NCBI RefSeq assembly: GCF_030269305.1
Contig: NZ_BSTC01000007.1
Location: 310,001-374,000, forward strand
Length of the DNA: 64,000 nucleotides
Direction: 5' to 3'
DNA from: Kineosporia sp. NBRC 101731
Lineage (GTDB): Bacteria > Actinomycetota > Actinomycetes > Actinomycetales > Kineosporiaceae
The notes beneath the pieces were generated by a model, which did no database searches, was not told the origin of the DNA, and worked only from the letters and a program-made list of their open reading frames with translations. Both the position numbers and the translations under genes were made by a program. Shown one piece after another: positions 25,928-33,143 of the stretch (its first letter is position 1; each line of letters begins with the position of its first letter).

Positions 25928-26923
25928 TCAGGTGGGGCGCAGGGCGGGCAGCACGTGCCGGCCCAGCAGGGTCAGAGCTTGTACGGGGGATGCGCCCAGG
26001 GGCTGCCCGAACGACAGATGGTGGACGCCCCGGCTCACCAGTTCCTCACAGCGTTCGGTGACGTCGTTCACGTCACCGGCCATGCCCAGGCGCAGCATGG
26101 CCTCGTCCACGGCGTCGATCGCGGCCTCGGTGTCCCCGGCGGTCATCAGGGCCTGTACGTGGGCGAACCGCTCCACGTCGAAGCCGGCCGCCTCCAGGGT
26201 GTCCGGGGCCAGCGATCCCGCGTAGGGCGCGATCTTCGAGGCCAGTCGCCGCTTTGCGGCCTCCCGGTCGTCGTCGATGGACACCCACAGGCAACAGGCG
26301 AGATCGAACGGATCGGTGCGCCCGCCGCGTCCCTCATCGATCTGTGCGGAGAACCACTCGATCCGGTCGGGCGGAAGGCACAGCGCCAGCGCGCCGTCGG
26401 CCTCCCGCCCGGCCAGGGCGAGCATCTTCGGGCCCATCGCCCCGAGGTAGATCGGGGTGGGCAGAGCCGGGCCGTCCTTCAGGCGGGCCTGCTCGTGCCA
26501 GCCCTCGGGTACCCGGCCCTCCAGCAGCGCCCGGACCGCGCGCAGCCCTTCCCGGGTACGGGGGACCGGCCGGGCCGGCTCCAGCCCGGCCCAGCGCAGG
26601 AACACCTCGGAACCGGCACCCAGACCGAGCAGGTACCGGCCGTGCGAGATGTCCTGCAGCTGGGCCGCGATCATCGCGATCTCGGCCGGGTGCAGACTGA
26701 CCGGGTTGAGCACGCTCGACCCGACCCTGATCCGGCTGGTCGCCGTGAGGGCGACGGTGACCGGGACGATGCCCGAGCGCCGCAGCAGGTCGTTGCCGGT
26801 CCAGATCTGGTCGAAGCCCAGTTCCTCGGCCGCCAGAGCACATTCACGGAACACGGAGACCGGTGTGCCGCTGCTGAGGCGGACGCTGAAGGTGAGGCGT
26901 TCATCGGGCTCGCGCGCTGTCAC
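25928..26923 (-). CDS. LLM class flavin-dependent oxidoreductase (paralog B)
   Basis: A 331-residue luciferase-like flavoenzyme with ELGFDQIWTGNDLL, RIRVGSSVLNPVSLHPAEIAM and YLLGLGAGSEVFLRWAGLEP. I start it at GTG 26923 because AAGGAGG lies about ten bases upstream; the open frame extends to 27001 across a terminator palindrome. Compared with paralog A at 20808 the two align along their whole length. Having two copies in one operon suggests two related oxidation steps or a heterodimer like LuxAB. Confidence 0.85.
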   Translation of the reverse strand: MTAREPDERLTFSVRLSSGTPVSVFRECALAAEELGFDQIWTGNDLLRRSGIVPVTVALTATSRIRVGSSVLNPVSLHPAEIAMIAAQLQDISHGRYLLGLGAGSEVFLRWAGLEPARPVPRTREGLRAVRALLEGRVPEGWHEQARLKDGPALPTPIYLGAMGPKMLALAGREADGALALCLPPDRIEWFSAQIDEGRGGRTDPFDLACCLWVSIDDDREAAKRRLASKIAPYAGSLAPDTLEAAGFDVERFAHVQALMTAGDTEAAIDAVDEAMLRLGMAGDVNDVTERCEELVSRGVHHLSFGQPLGASPVQALTLLGRHVLPALRPT

Positions 26924-26964
26924 GGTTCCCCTTCCTCCTTCCGCCGCCGCACTTCGTTCGTCCT

Positions 26965-26996
26965 CAGGCAGACCTTCCCCGGGGAAGGTCTGCCTG
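26965..26996. terminator. 32-bp perfect palindrome after the binding-protein gene
   Basis: CAGGCAGACCTTCCCC (26965-26980) is directly followed by GGGGAAGGTCTGCCTG (26981-26996). It begins 15 bp after the stop of the solute-binding-protein gene on the minus strand. The CCCC/GGGG centre and adjoining TGATCATG are shared with the other long palindromes. A partial terminator here would raise binding-protein mRNA over the downstream genes. Confidence 0.7.
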
Positions 26997-27010
26997 ATCA
27001 TGGTTGACGA

Positions 27011-27973
27011 CTAGGACTTCTCGCCGATCGCCGTCTTCGTGACCGGGTTGGCGACGACCTCGTCGGCGGTGATCTCCGCGTCGGCAAGGCCGTACTGCTC
27101 CATCACCTTGGCGTAGTCGCCGTTCTCGACGATCGTCTTCATGGCGCCGAGCAGGGCCTTGGTCAGGCCGGGCTGGTCCTTGGAGACGGCGATGGTGGTG
27201 TACTGCGGCTCGAACTCGCTGTCCGGCACGGCCACCACACCGAACGCGTCGCTGCTCTCCTCGGCCACCGCCTTCTGACTGGTGGTGGAGTCCATCCAGG
27301 CGGCGATGGTGCCGGCGCGTACGGCGCTGATCGCGGCCGTGGCGCCGGAGTACTCGGCGAGCTTGATGTCGTTGCCGGCGCAGGAGGCCTTGCTGACGGC
27401 CTTGATCGTCTCGGACTGGATGGAACCGACCGGCACACCGACCTTCTGGCCGCACATGCTGGCCAGGCCGCTGATCCCGGAGGTCTTGTCGGCGTTCATC
27501 AGCAGGGCCATGGACGACTTGTAGAACGGGATCAGGTCGACCACGCTCGTCTCCCGCTCGGCGGTGGCCGAGACCTGGCCCATCAGGGCGTCCACGTTGC
27601 CGGACTGGACGCCGGGCAGCTGGGCCGGCCACTGCATGTTCTTCCAGTCGACGGTGACATCGAGGACCGGGGCCAGCGCGGCGGCCAGATCGGGGGCGAC
27701 GCCGACCGGGGTGGAGGCGTCGCCGGTGGTCACGCTGATGATCGGGGCGGTCTCCCAGAGGGCGCCCAGGGAGATCTTCTGGGATGACCGGATCGCCTCG
27801 GGCAGCTCGGCGATCAGGGCGGCGTCGGCCGTACCGGCAGCAGCGGCGGTGGAGGTGGCCGGGTCTGAGGAGGCCTCGTCGGTGGGGGTGGAGCAGGCGG
27901 TGAGACCGAGAGCCAGGATCGACAGACCGGCGGTGAGTGCGGCGGCGGGACGACGGGAAGACAGGGCAGACAT
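27011..27973 (-). CDS. Polar amino acid ABC transporter, substrate-binding lipoprotein
   Basis: A 320-residue family 3 solute-binding protein. The N terminus is a lipoprotein signal ending in the lipobox LGLTACS (cleavage before Cys at about residue 27), followed by a Ser/Ala-rich linker. The mature part has the SBP_bac_3 layout, with APDLAAALAPVLDV, VDALMGQVSATAERE and ADKTSGISGLASMCGQKVGVPVGS. It captures the ligand outside the cell for the permease and ATPase at 23106-24721. The ligand is probably aromatic, judged by the operon. Confidence 0.9.
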   Translation of the reverse strand: MSALSSRRPAAALTAGLSILALGLTACSTPTDEASSDPATSTAAAAGTADAALIAELPEAIRSSQKISLGALWETAPIISVTTGDASTPVGVAPDLAAALAPVLDVTVDWKNMQWPAQLPGVQSGNVDALMGQVSATAERETSVVDLIPFYKSSMALLMNADKTSGISGLASMCGQKVGVPVGSIQSETIKAVSKASCAGNDIKLAEYSGATAAISAVRAGTIAAWMDSTTSQKAVAEESSDAFGVVAVPDSEFEPQYTTIAVSKDQPGLTKALLGAMKTIVENGDYAKVMEQYGLADAEITADEVVANPVTKTAIGEKS

Positions 27974-28063
27974 GGGGAAATCCGTTCGGTCGGGGTGGGA
28001 GGCAGAACCGAGTGACGCTGGATAACCGGTGGGGAGCTGGATGGCCGCTGGACGGCCGTTGGA

Positions 28064-28405
28064 TCAGCGCTGGGACAGGGCGAAATCCGTGACGACGAGG
28101 GTGCAGTTCTCGTCCCGGCAGGCGGCTTCGGCTGCGGGGCTGAGCATTCCGGGATCGAGCACGACGGTGGTGTACTCGTGCCCGAAGCGCTGGACGAACC
28201 AGGCCACGTCCTGCGGCCGGGTGGTGGTCTCGCCCGGTCGCGGTCGCAACCGGGCCAGGCGGCGGGCGGGCAGCTCGCCGCTGTGGGTGAGGATCTCGGC
28301 GATGCCGTCCAGAAGGTCGTCCGGGGCAGGCATCCCGACGATGATCCCGAGGCGCCGGCCGTGTGGGCGGTGCGCGTCGCGGATGGTCCGCAGGGGTTCG
28401 CTCAT
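28064..28405 (-). CDS. Uncharacterised 113-aa protein in kynurenine operon
   Basis: I do not recognise this family. The ATG at 28405 overlaps the stop of the flavin reductase gene by 4 bp, so it is translated as part of the operon. The protein is soluble, mixed alpha/beta by eye, Arg-rich in the middle (ARRLARLRPRPGE), with two cysteines spaced CRDENC and a C-terminal strand TLVVTDFALSQR. No signal peptide, membrane helix or catalytic motif stands out. A role as a small partner of the flavin enzymes is conjecture. Confidence 0.7.
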   Translation of the reverse strand: MSEPLRTIRDAHRPHGRRLGIIVGMPAPDDLLDGIAEILTHSGELPARRLARLRPRPGETTTRPQDVAWFVQRFGHEYTTVVLDPGMLSPAAEAACRDENCTLVVTDFALSQR

Positions 28406-28908
28406 GCGGTCTTCTGCAGTCGCCGGAAGGCGGAACCGTGGAAGACCAGGGGGTCCTGGGCGGCCTCGTCGTGCCAGAGGGTGTGGACCTCCAGCAGAAC
28501 CACCCGGTGGTCGCCGGCCGGCATCTCGCCGTACACCGAGCAGTCCAGCCACAGCGAGGCCCCGGCGAACAGGACGGCGCCGTCCTGCGTGAGGGTCAGG
28601 ACGTCGTCGGCGAAACGGCTCGCGGTGTCGGCCCCGGCCAGGCGCCGGCACAGGTCGGCCTGGTCGGCACCGAGCAGGGAGATCCCGATGCGGGGGCTGC
28701 GGCGCAGCACCGGCCAGGTGCGGGACTCGTTGCGGGCGCTGAACATCACCAGGGGCGGGTCGAGGGAGACCCCGACGGCGAAGGACGAGGCGACCATCGC
28801 GGTCGGGCCCTCGCCACCCCGGGCGGCGAGCGCGACGACCCCGGAGGGGTAGCGGGCGAAGGCCCGGCGGATGAGGGTGGCGTCCTGGTTGTGGGCCGTG
28901 AGGGTCAT
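28402..28908 (-). CDS. Flavin reductase (HpaC/NTAB-like)
   Basis: A 168-residue FMN-binding split-barrel reductase. Signature segments are RYPSGVVALAARG, AMVASSFAVGVSLDPPLVMFSARNESRTWPVLR, GISLLGADQADLCRRLA and ASLWLDCSVYGEMPAGDHRVVLLEV. It makes reduced flavin for a partner monooxygenase, most likely the acyl-CoA-dehydrogenase-fold protein at 24718 and perhaps the two LLM enzymes. The ATG at 28908 overlaps the paaX stop, and its own stop overlaps the next gene. Confidence 0.88.
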   Translation of the reverse strand: MTLTAHNQDATLIRRAFARYPSGVVALAARGGEGPTAMVASSFAVGVSLDPPLVMFSARNESRTWPVLRRSPRIGISLLGADQADLCRRLAGADTASRFADDVLTLTQDGAVLFAGASLWLDCSVYGEMPAGDHRVVLLEVHTLWHDEAAQDPLVFHGSAFRRLQKTA

Positions 28909-29783
28909 CCGAGAGCCTCCAGTTGTTTCGTCGGGTCCGTCGTGGGTGCGGGCCCGGTGACCTCGTCCACGTAGGCGTGGGCCAGGGGCAGGATGCGGTC
29001 GCGCAGTTCGTGGAACACCGGCACGCTGCGGCGCCCGGGCCAGTCCGCCGGCAGGAGTTCGGGCGGCAGACCGGGATCGAGGTAGGGAATCTTGCGCCAG
29101 CTGTCCAGGCCTCGCACCCAGACCGAGAACGCCTCGCGCAGAGCCGGATTCGGCCCGAGTGCGCGCACCTCCTCCTCGTGGGCGTCGAGGAAGTCGTGGT
29201 GCAGGGCCCGCACGGCGTCCAGGTCCCACCAGCCGGCCACGGCCTCACGGGGAGGGCGGGGGCCGCGGACCTCGTCGGACAGGAACAGTGTGGCGTTCCG
29301 GCTCAGCCCGAGGTCGGCGAGAATGTCCTCGACCTCGGTGGTGAGGTACTCCGGGCAGATCCACAGGGCCGGTGAGACCGCGCCGCAGCCGATCCAGGTG
29401 AGCCGGCGCCGCAACTGGTGGCGCAGGTCGCGTTTCTCCTCCGGCACCGACCAGGAGATCAGGCACCAGCGACCGTCGGCCGTCATCGTGCGGGGATAGT
29501 AGATGCGGTCGTCGCCGCGCTCGAGCATGGGTGTGGCCGCGGGCGAGAGCCGGTACCCCGGGATGCCGTGCCGTGGTTCGGCACTCAGCAGGCCCTTGGC
29601 CTTCACCCGGCTCAGGGCCGTGCGGGTGCGGGCCTCCGGCACCCCGGCCGCCGCCATCAGCTCGATCAGGTCGGCCACGGCGATCCAGCCGCCCAGGCGG
29701 CGCAGCGACGTGCCGATGATCGAGCGCAGCAGTGACGTGGTGCTGCCGGGGGCGGAGTCGAAGTCGTCCTGAACGGTTTTCAC
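28905..29783 (-). CDS. PaaX family transcriptional regulator 1
   Basis: A 292-residue PaaX-type repressor. The N-terminal winged helix (SLRRLGGWIAVADLIELM, then RTALSRVKAKGLLS) is followed by the PaaX core, WCLISWSVPEEKRDLRHQLRRRLTWIGCG, and the C-terminal domain with WWDLDAV and DPGLPPELLPADWPG. PaaX proteins bind aryl-CoA thioesters such as phenylacetyl-CoA. That fits a pathway going through anthraniloyl-CoA. It sits inside the operon it presumably controls, overlapping kynU and the flavin reductase gene by 4 bp each. Confidence 0.9.
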   Translation of the reverse strand: MKTVQDDFDSAPGSTTSLLRSIIGTSLRRLGGWIAVADLIELMAAAGVPEARTRTALSRVKAKGLLSAEPRHGIPGYRLSPAATPMLERGDDRIYYPRTMTADGRWCLISWSVPEEKRDLRHQLRRRLTWIGCGAVSPALWICPEYLTTEVEDILADLGLSRNATLFLSDEVRGPRPPREAVAGWWDLDAVRALHHDFLDAHEEEVRALGPNPALREAFSVWVRGLDSWRKIPYLDPGLPPELLPADWPGRRSVPVFHELRDRILPLAHAYVDEVTGPAPTTDPTKQLEALG

Positions 29784-31045
29784 GTGCGTTCGTCCAGGAG
29801 CTGGGCCACCAGGGTGAGACCCGCGGCCACCTCGCCGAAACTCGTGCTCAGCGGCGAGAGCCCGATCCGCATCCCCTGGGGCGGGCGGAAGTCCGGGATC
29901 ACGCCGCGCTCCCAGAGCACCGGAATCAGGTCCCGGAAGGCCGGGTGCGTCAGCATCACGTGCCCACCGCGCCGGGCGGCCTCGCGGGGGGTGGCGATCT
30001 CGACCCCGAAGGGTGTCAGCAGCTCGTCGGCCAGGTCGATCACATAGGCGGTGAGGGCGCTCGACTTGGCCCGCACCGCGTCCAGCCCGGCCTCGCCGAT
30101 CAGGTCGAGCATGTCGCGCATCGCGAGCATGCCGACCACCGGCGGGGTTCCGGAGATGAAGCGGCGCATGCCGGCGGCCGGGGCGTAGCCCGGGCCCATG
30201 GTGAAGGGCTCGGCGTGGCCCATCCAGCCCTGGACCGGCTGGCGCAGCTCACCCTGCAGGCGGCTCGCGACGTAGCCGAAGGCGGGGGCGCCCGGTCCGC
30301 CGTTGAGGTACTTGTAGGTGCACCCGACGGCCAGGTCGACGTTCCAGGCGTCCAGCTCGACGGGTACCACCCCGGCCGAGTGACACAGGTCCCACAGCAC
30401 CAGGGCGCCCGCCGCGTGGGCGACCTGGGTGATCTCGCGGACGTCGGCCAGGAACCCGGACTTGAAGGCCACGTGACTGAGCACCACCAGGGCGGTGTCG
30501 GGCCCGACGGCGGCGGCCACCTCGTCCGTCGTGACTCCGCTCAGCGGATCGGGCTCGATCCAGACCAGCTGCGTGCCGGTCTCGGCCGCGATGCCCTCGA
30601 GCACGTACCGGTCGGTGGGGAAGTTCTCGGTGTCCAGCACGATCTGCGAGCGGCCGGGACGGGCGGATACCGCGGCCCGGCAGAGCTTGTAGAGCATGAC
30701 CGTGGTGGAGTCGGCGATCACCGTCTGCCCGGCCGCCGCGCCCAGGGTCAGGGCGCCCAGGGTGTCGCCGAGGGTGAGGGGCGAGTCCATCCAGCCCTCG
30801 TCCCAGCCGCGGATCAGGCGGGGGGCCCAGACGTCGTCGACGAAGCGGGACAGGTGCTCGCGGGTGGCGATCAGCGGCCGCCCCAGCGAGTTGCCGTCCA
30901 GGTAGGCGATCAGCTCACCGTCGCCCGGCACGAAGCGCTCGCGCAGAGCGGCCAGCGGGTCGGCGGCGTCGAGCTCGGCGGCCCGGGCCAGCAGCCCCGA
31001 GCTGCTGGAGTCGGTGGAGTCGGTGGAGCTGGTGGACGCGGTCAT
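29780..31045 (-). CDS. kynU: Kynureninase
   Basis: A 421-residue PLP enzyme that cleaves L-kynurenine to anthranilate and alanine. Recognisable segments are YLDGNSLGRPL, DSTTVMLYKLCRAAV, DTENFPTDRYVLEG, WDLCHSAGVVPVEL, and the PLP lysine K245 in CTYKYLNGGPGAPAF. FRPPQGMRIGLSPLSTSF near the end completes the pattern. The first 18 residues are a Ser/Thr/Asp low-complexity tail. It overlaps the amidohydrolase gene upstream and paaX downstream by 4 bp each. Confidence 0.95.
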   Translation of the reverse strand: MTASTSSTDSTDSSSSGLLARAAELDAADPLAALRERFVPGDGELIAYLDGNSLGRPLIATREHLSRFVDDVWAPRLIRGWDEGWMDSPLTLGDTLGALTLGAAAGQTVIADSTTVMLYKLCRAAVSARPGRSQIVLDTENFPTDRYVLEGIAAETGTQLVWIEPDPLSGVTTDEVAAAVGPDTALVVLSHVAFKSGFLADVREITQVAHAAGALVLWDLCHSAGVVPVELDAWNVDLAVGCTYKYLNGGPGAPAFGYVASRLQGELRQPVQGWMGHAEPFTMGPGYAPAAGMRRFISGTPPVVGMLAMRDMLDLIGEAGLDAVRAKSSALTAYVIDLADELLTPFGVEIATPREAARRGGHVMLTHPAFRDLIPVLWERGVIPDFRPPQGMRIGLSPLSTSFGEVAAGLTLVAQLLDERT

Positions 31046-32016
31046 CGGGAAAGTACCTCCGCAGCGGCAACGGTGAGTCGTTGCGCGGTCGAGAACCAGA
31101 CGGCACAGTCTTGCGCGGTGCGCGGCAGGGGCCGGGTGTTGTGCAGCAAGCGGCCGGTGGCCGGGATGTCGGTCAGGTCGGCGATGTCGGGATGGTGGAC
31201 GCCGGTCAGGGCGCCCAGCAGGGCGTCACCCTCGAGCCCGGCGGCCCCCAGAGCGAGGATCTCGGCCTCGTTCACCCCCACCGGGGTGGGGCCGTTGCCC
31301 ATGTCGGTGCCGTAGCGCAGCCGGCCCCCGGCGGCGGTGAACCGCCGGGCGTTGTCCAGTGCGAGGGCCCGGGCCGGCCCCTCGTGGATGGCGAAGGTGC
31401 TGATCCAGGTGATCGACCCGGCCATCGCGGCGATGGTGGCGTCGTCGAGCCGCTCGCTCCAGGGGGCGTGCACGAGCACGTCGGCCCCGGCCGTCGTGGC
31501 CCGCTGCGCCTGCCCCTCGCCCTCGGCGTGCGCGCTGACCGTGAGCCCCGCCGCGTGCGCGGCCCGGACCAGCGTGTGCAGCAGGTCGTCGGACAGCGCA
31601 GGGCCGCCGGTGTGGAGAGTGACCTTGAGGGTGTGGGCGCCGGCGGTCACGAGCGCGGCCACGGCGGTCTCGGCCTCGCGGGCGTTCGTGATCGCCCGCA
31701 CCGATCCCGGCGGGGCCCAGGAACGCGTTTGCGGGTAGCCACCGGGTGCTGTGTGGAACGGCCCGGCCGCCTCGAGGTGGACCGAAGGACCCAGCGTGGC
31801 CCGCCAGGCGGGCGCCGCGTCCGGCAGCCAGCCGAGGTCGTGCACCTCCACCACGGCCGACCCGGCCAGGCGGGCGTGATCGACCAGGCCCAGGTGCACG
31901 TGCGCGTCCACCAGCCCGGGCAGTACCGAACCACCCAGGTAGGGGGCGTTCTCGCCGGTTCCGGCCGGTGGTGCGGGCCAGACCGCGTCGACCCTCACGT
32001 GCTCCAGGACGGTCAT
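31042..32016 (-). CDS. Amidohydrolase, candidate N-formylkynurenine formamidase
   Basis: A 324-residue metal-dependent amidohydrolase. Metal-ligand motifs visible are DAHVHLG (near residue 38), a lysine in TLKVTLHTG, a histidine in SAHAEGEG and an aspartate in YGTDMGNGP. It lies exactly between tryptophan dioxygenase and kynureninase, with a one-base gap and a 4-bp overlap. The pathway needs a formamidase at this position, and no KynB- or KynB-like alpha/beta hydrolase is in the operon. Deformylation of N-formylkynurenine is therefore a strong contextual inference, not shown by sequence. Confidence 0.8.
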   Translation of the reverse strand: MTVLEHVRVDAVWPAPPAGTGENAPYLGGSVLPGLVDAHVHLGLVDHARLAGSAVVEVHDLGWLPDAAPAWRATLGPSVHLEAAGPFHTAPGGYPQTRSWAPPGSVRAITNAREAETAVAALVTAGAHTLKVTLHTGGPALSDDLLHTLVRAAHAAGLTVSAHAEGEGQAQRATTAGADVLVHAPWSERLDDATIAAMAGSITWISTFAIHEGPARALALDNARRFTAAGGRLRYGTDMGNGPTPVGVNEAEILALGAAGLEGDALLGALTGVHHPDIADLTDIPATGRLLHNTRPLPRTAQDCAVWFSTAQRLTVAAAEVLSR

Positions 32017-32017
32017 C

Positions 32018-32872
32018 TCAGGCGCCGATCAGACTGCGGACGGTGAACAGCTCGGGGAAGAACGTGAGTTCCAGCGCCCGGCGCAGGAACGGCACCCCGC
32101 TGGAGCCACCGGTGCCGACCTTGCTGCCGATGATCCGCTGCACCGTGGACAGGTGCCGGAAGCGCCAGTTCTGGAACGCGTCCTCGATGTCGACCAGGTC
32201 TTCGCAGGCTTCGTAGAGATCCCACTCGGACTCCACGTTCTCGTAGATCTTCTGGAAAACCGGCACCAGATCCGCCTGCTCGGTCCAGGGCAGGCGCACG
32301 TCGCGCTCCAGCACCTCGGCCGGCACCTCGTAGCCCCGCCGGGCCAGCAGCCGCAGGAAGCTGTCGTACACCGTCGGCTCGCCCAGCAACTGCTCGAGCG
32401 CGGCGTGCACCTCCGGCCGGGAGGCGAAAACGTCCAGCATGCCTTCGTTCTTGTTGCCGAGCAGGAACTCGACCGAACGGTACTGGTACGACTGGAAACC
32501 CGAGGAGGGCCCGAGGATCTTGCGGAAACCCGCGTACTCGCTGGGCGTCAGCGTGGCCAGTACCGACCACTGCTCGGTCATCGTGGCCTGGATGTGCTTG
32601 ACCCGCGCCAGCCGCTTGAGGGCCACCGGCAGCCGGTCCGCGTCGATCAGGTCCCGGGCCGAGAGCAGCTCGTGGATGATCAGTTTCAGCCACAGCTCGG
32701 TGGTCTGGTGCTGCACGATGAACAGCAGCTCGTCGTGGTGGGCCGGGTTGCTGAGCGGGTGCTGCGCCTGGAGCACCTGGTCCAGGCGCAGGTAGTTCGC
32801 GTAGTCCATGACCTCGTGAAAGTTGGTCCGGACACCGCTTTCGAGCTGGCGCTCGCCGTTCTCGACGCTCAC
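32018..32872 (-). CDS. kynA: Tryptophan 2,3-dioxygenase
   Basis: A 284-residue heme enzyme that opens the indole ring of L-tryptophan to give N-formylkynurenine. Diagnostic segments are NYLRLDQVLQAQHPLS, HDELLFIVQHQTTELWLKLI, SGFQSYQYRSVEFLLGNKN, and WRFRHLSTVQRIIGSKVGTGGSSG. The length is normal for the bacterial enzyme. It is the first gene of the long minus-strand run. Its upstream region holds a 22-nt motif shared with the cupin/RidA promoter. Confidence 0.96.
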   Translation of the reverse strand: MSVENGERQLESGVRTNFHEVMDYANYLRLDQVLQAQHPLSNPAHHDELLFIVQHQTTELWLKLIIHELLSARDLIDADRLPVALKRLARVKHIQATMTEQWSVLATLTPSEYAGFRKILGPSSGFQSYQYRSVEFLLGNKNEGMLDVFASRPEVHAALEQLLGEPTVYDSFLRLLARRGYEVPAEVLERDVRLPWTEQADLVPVFQKIYENVESEWDLYEACEDLVDIEDAFQNWRFRHLSTVQRIIGSKVGTGGSSGVPFLRRALELTFFPELFTVRSLIGA

Positions 32873-32906
32873 GGGAACCTCCGTCGCTCGGTGGTGTTCG
32901 GTGATC

Positions 32907-32928
32907 GTATCGACTTTGTGACGGTCGT
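32907..32928. promoter_or_regulatory. Shared 22-nt motif upstream of kynA
   Basis: The 22-nt block at 32907-32928 begins GTATCGACTTTG and ends ACGGTCGT. It matches the block at 36925-36946 at 16 of 22 positions without gaps. It lies 35 bp before the kynA start and could be a PaaX operator or a common activator site. Confidence 0.45.
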
Positions 32929-33044
32929 AAAGATGGTGAGATGTAAACTCGGGATTTCCTGCAGCTGTAGGTCAAGTGCCCCTGGCCGGCGATATGTCAG
33001 CAAAGGTCCCGAAGGCGCGGCCCGCGCCTTCCCCGTCCTTCCTT

Positions 33045-33127
33045 CGTGATCATGCAAAACCTCCCCAGAGTTCTAGAACTCTGCGCTGGACAGTTCTATA
33101 ACTTCGGGGAGGTTTTGCATGATCACG
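33045..33127. terminator. Nested palindrome after the anthraniloyl-CoA enzyme gene
   Basis: The outer arms CGTGATCATGCA + AAACCTCCCC (33045-33066) and their exact reverse complement (33106-33127) form a 22-bp stem. The 39-nt loop contains a perfect 16-bp palindrome, AGAGTTCTAGAACTCT (33067-33082), and AGTTCTATAACTT (33092-33104), a near palindrome, giving a cloverleaf-like fold. It follows the gene at 33144 on the minus strand and precedes the kynA promoter, so it insulates the two units. Confidence 0.7.
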
Positions 33128-33143
33128 GGAGTTTGGGGGGCGT

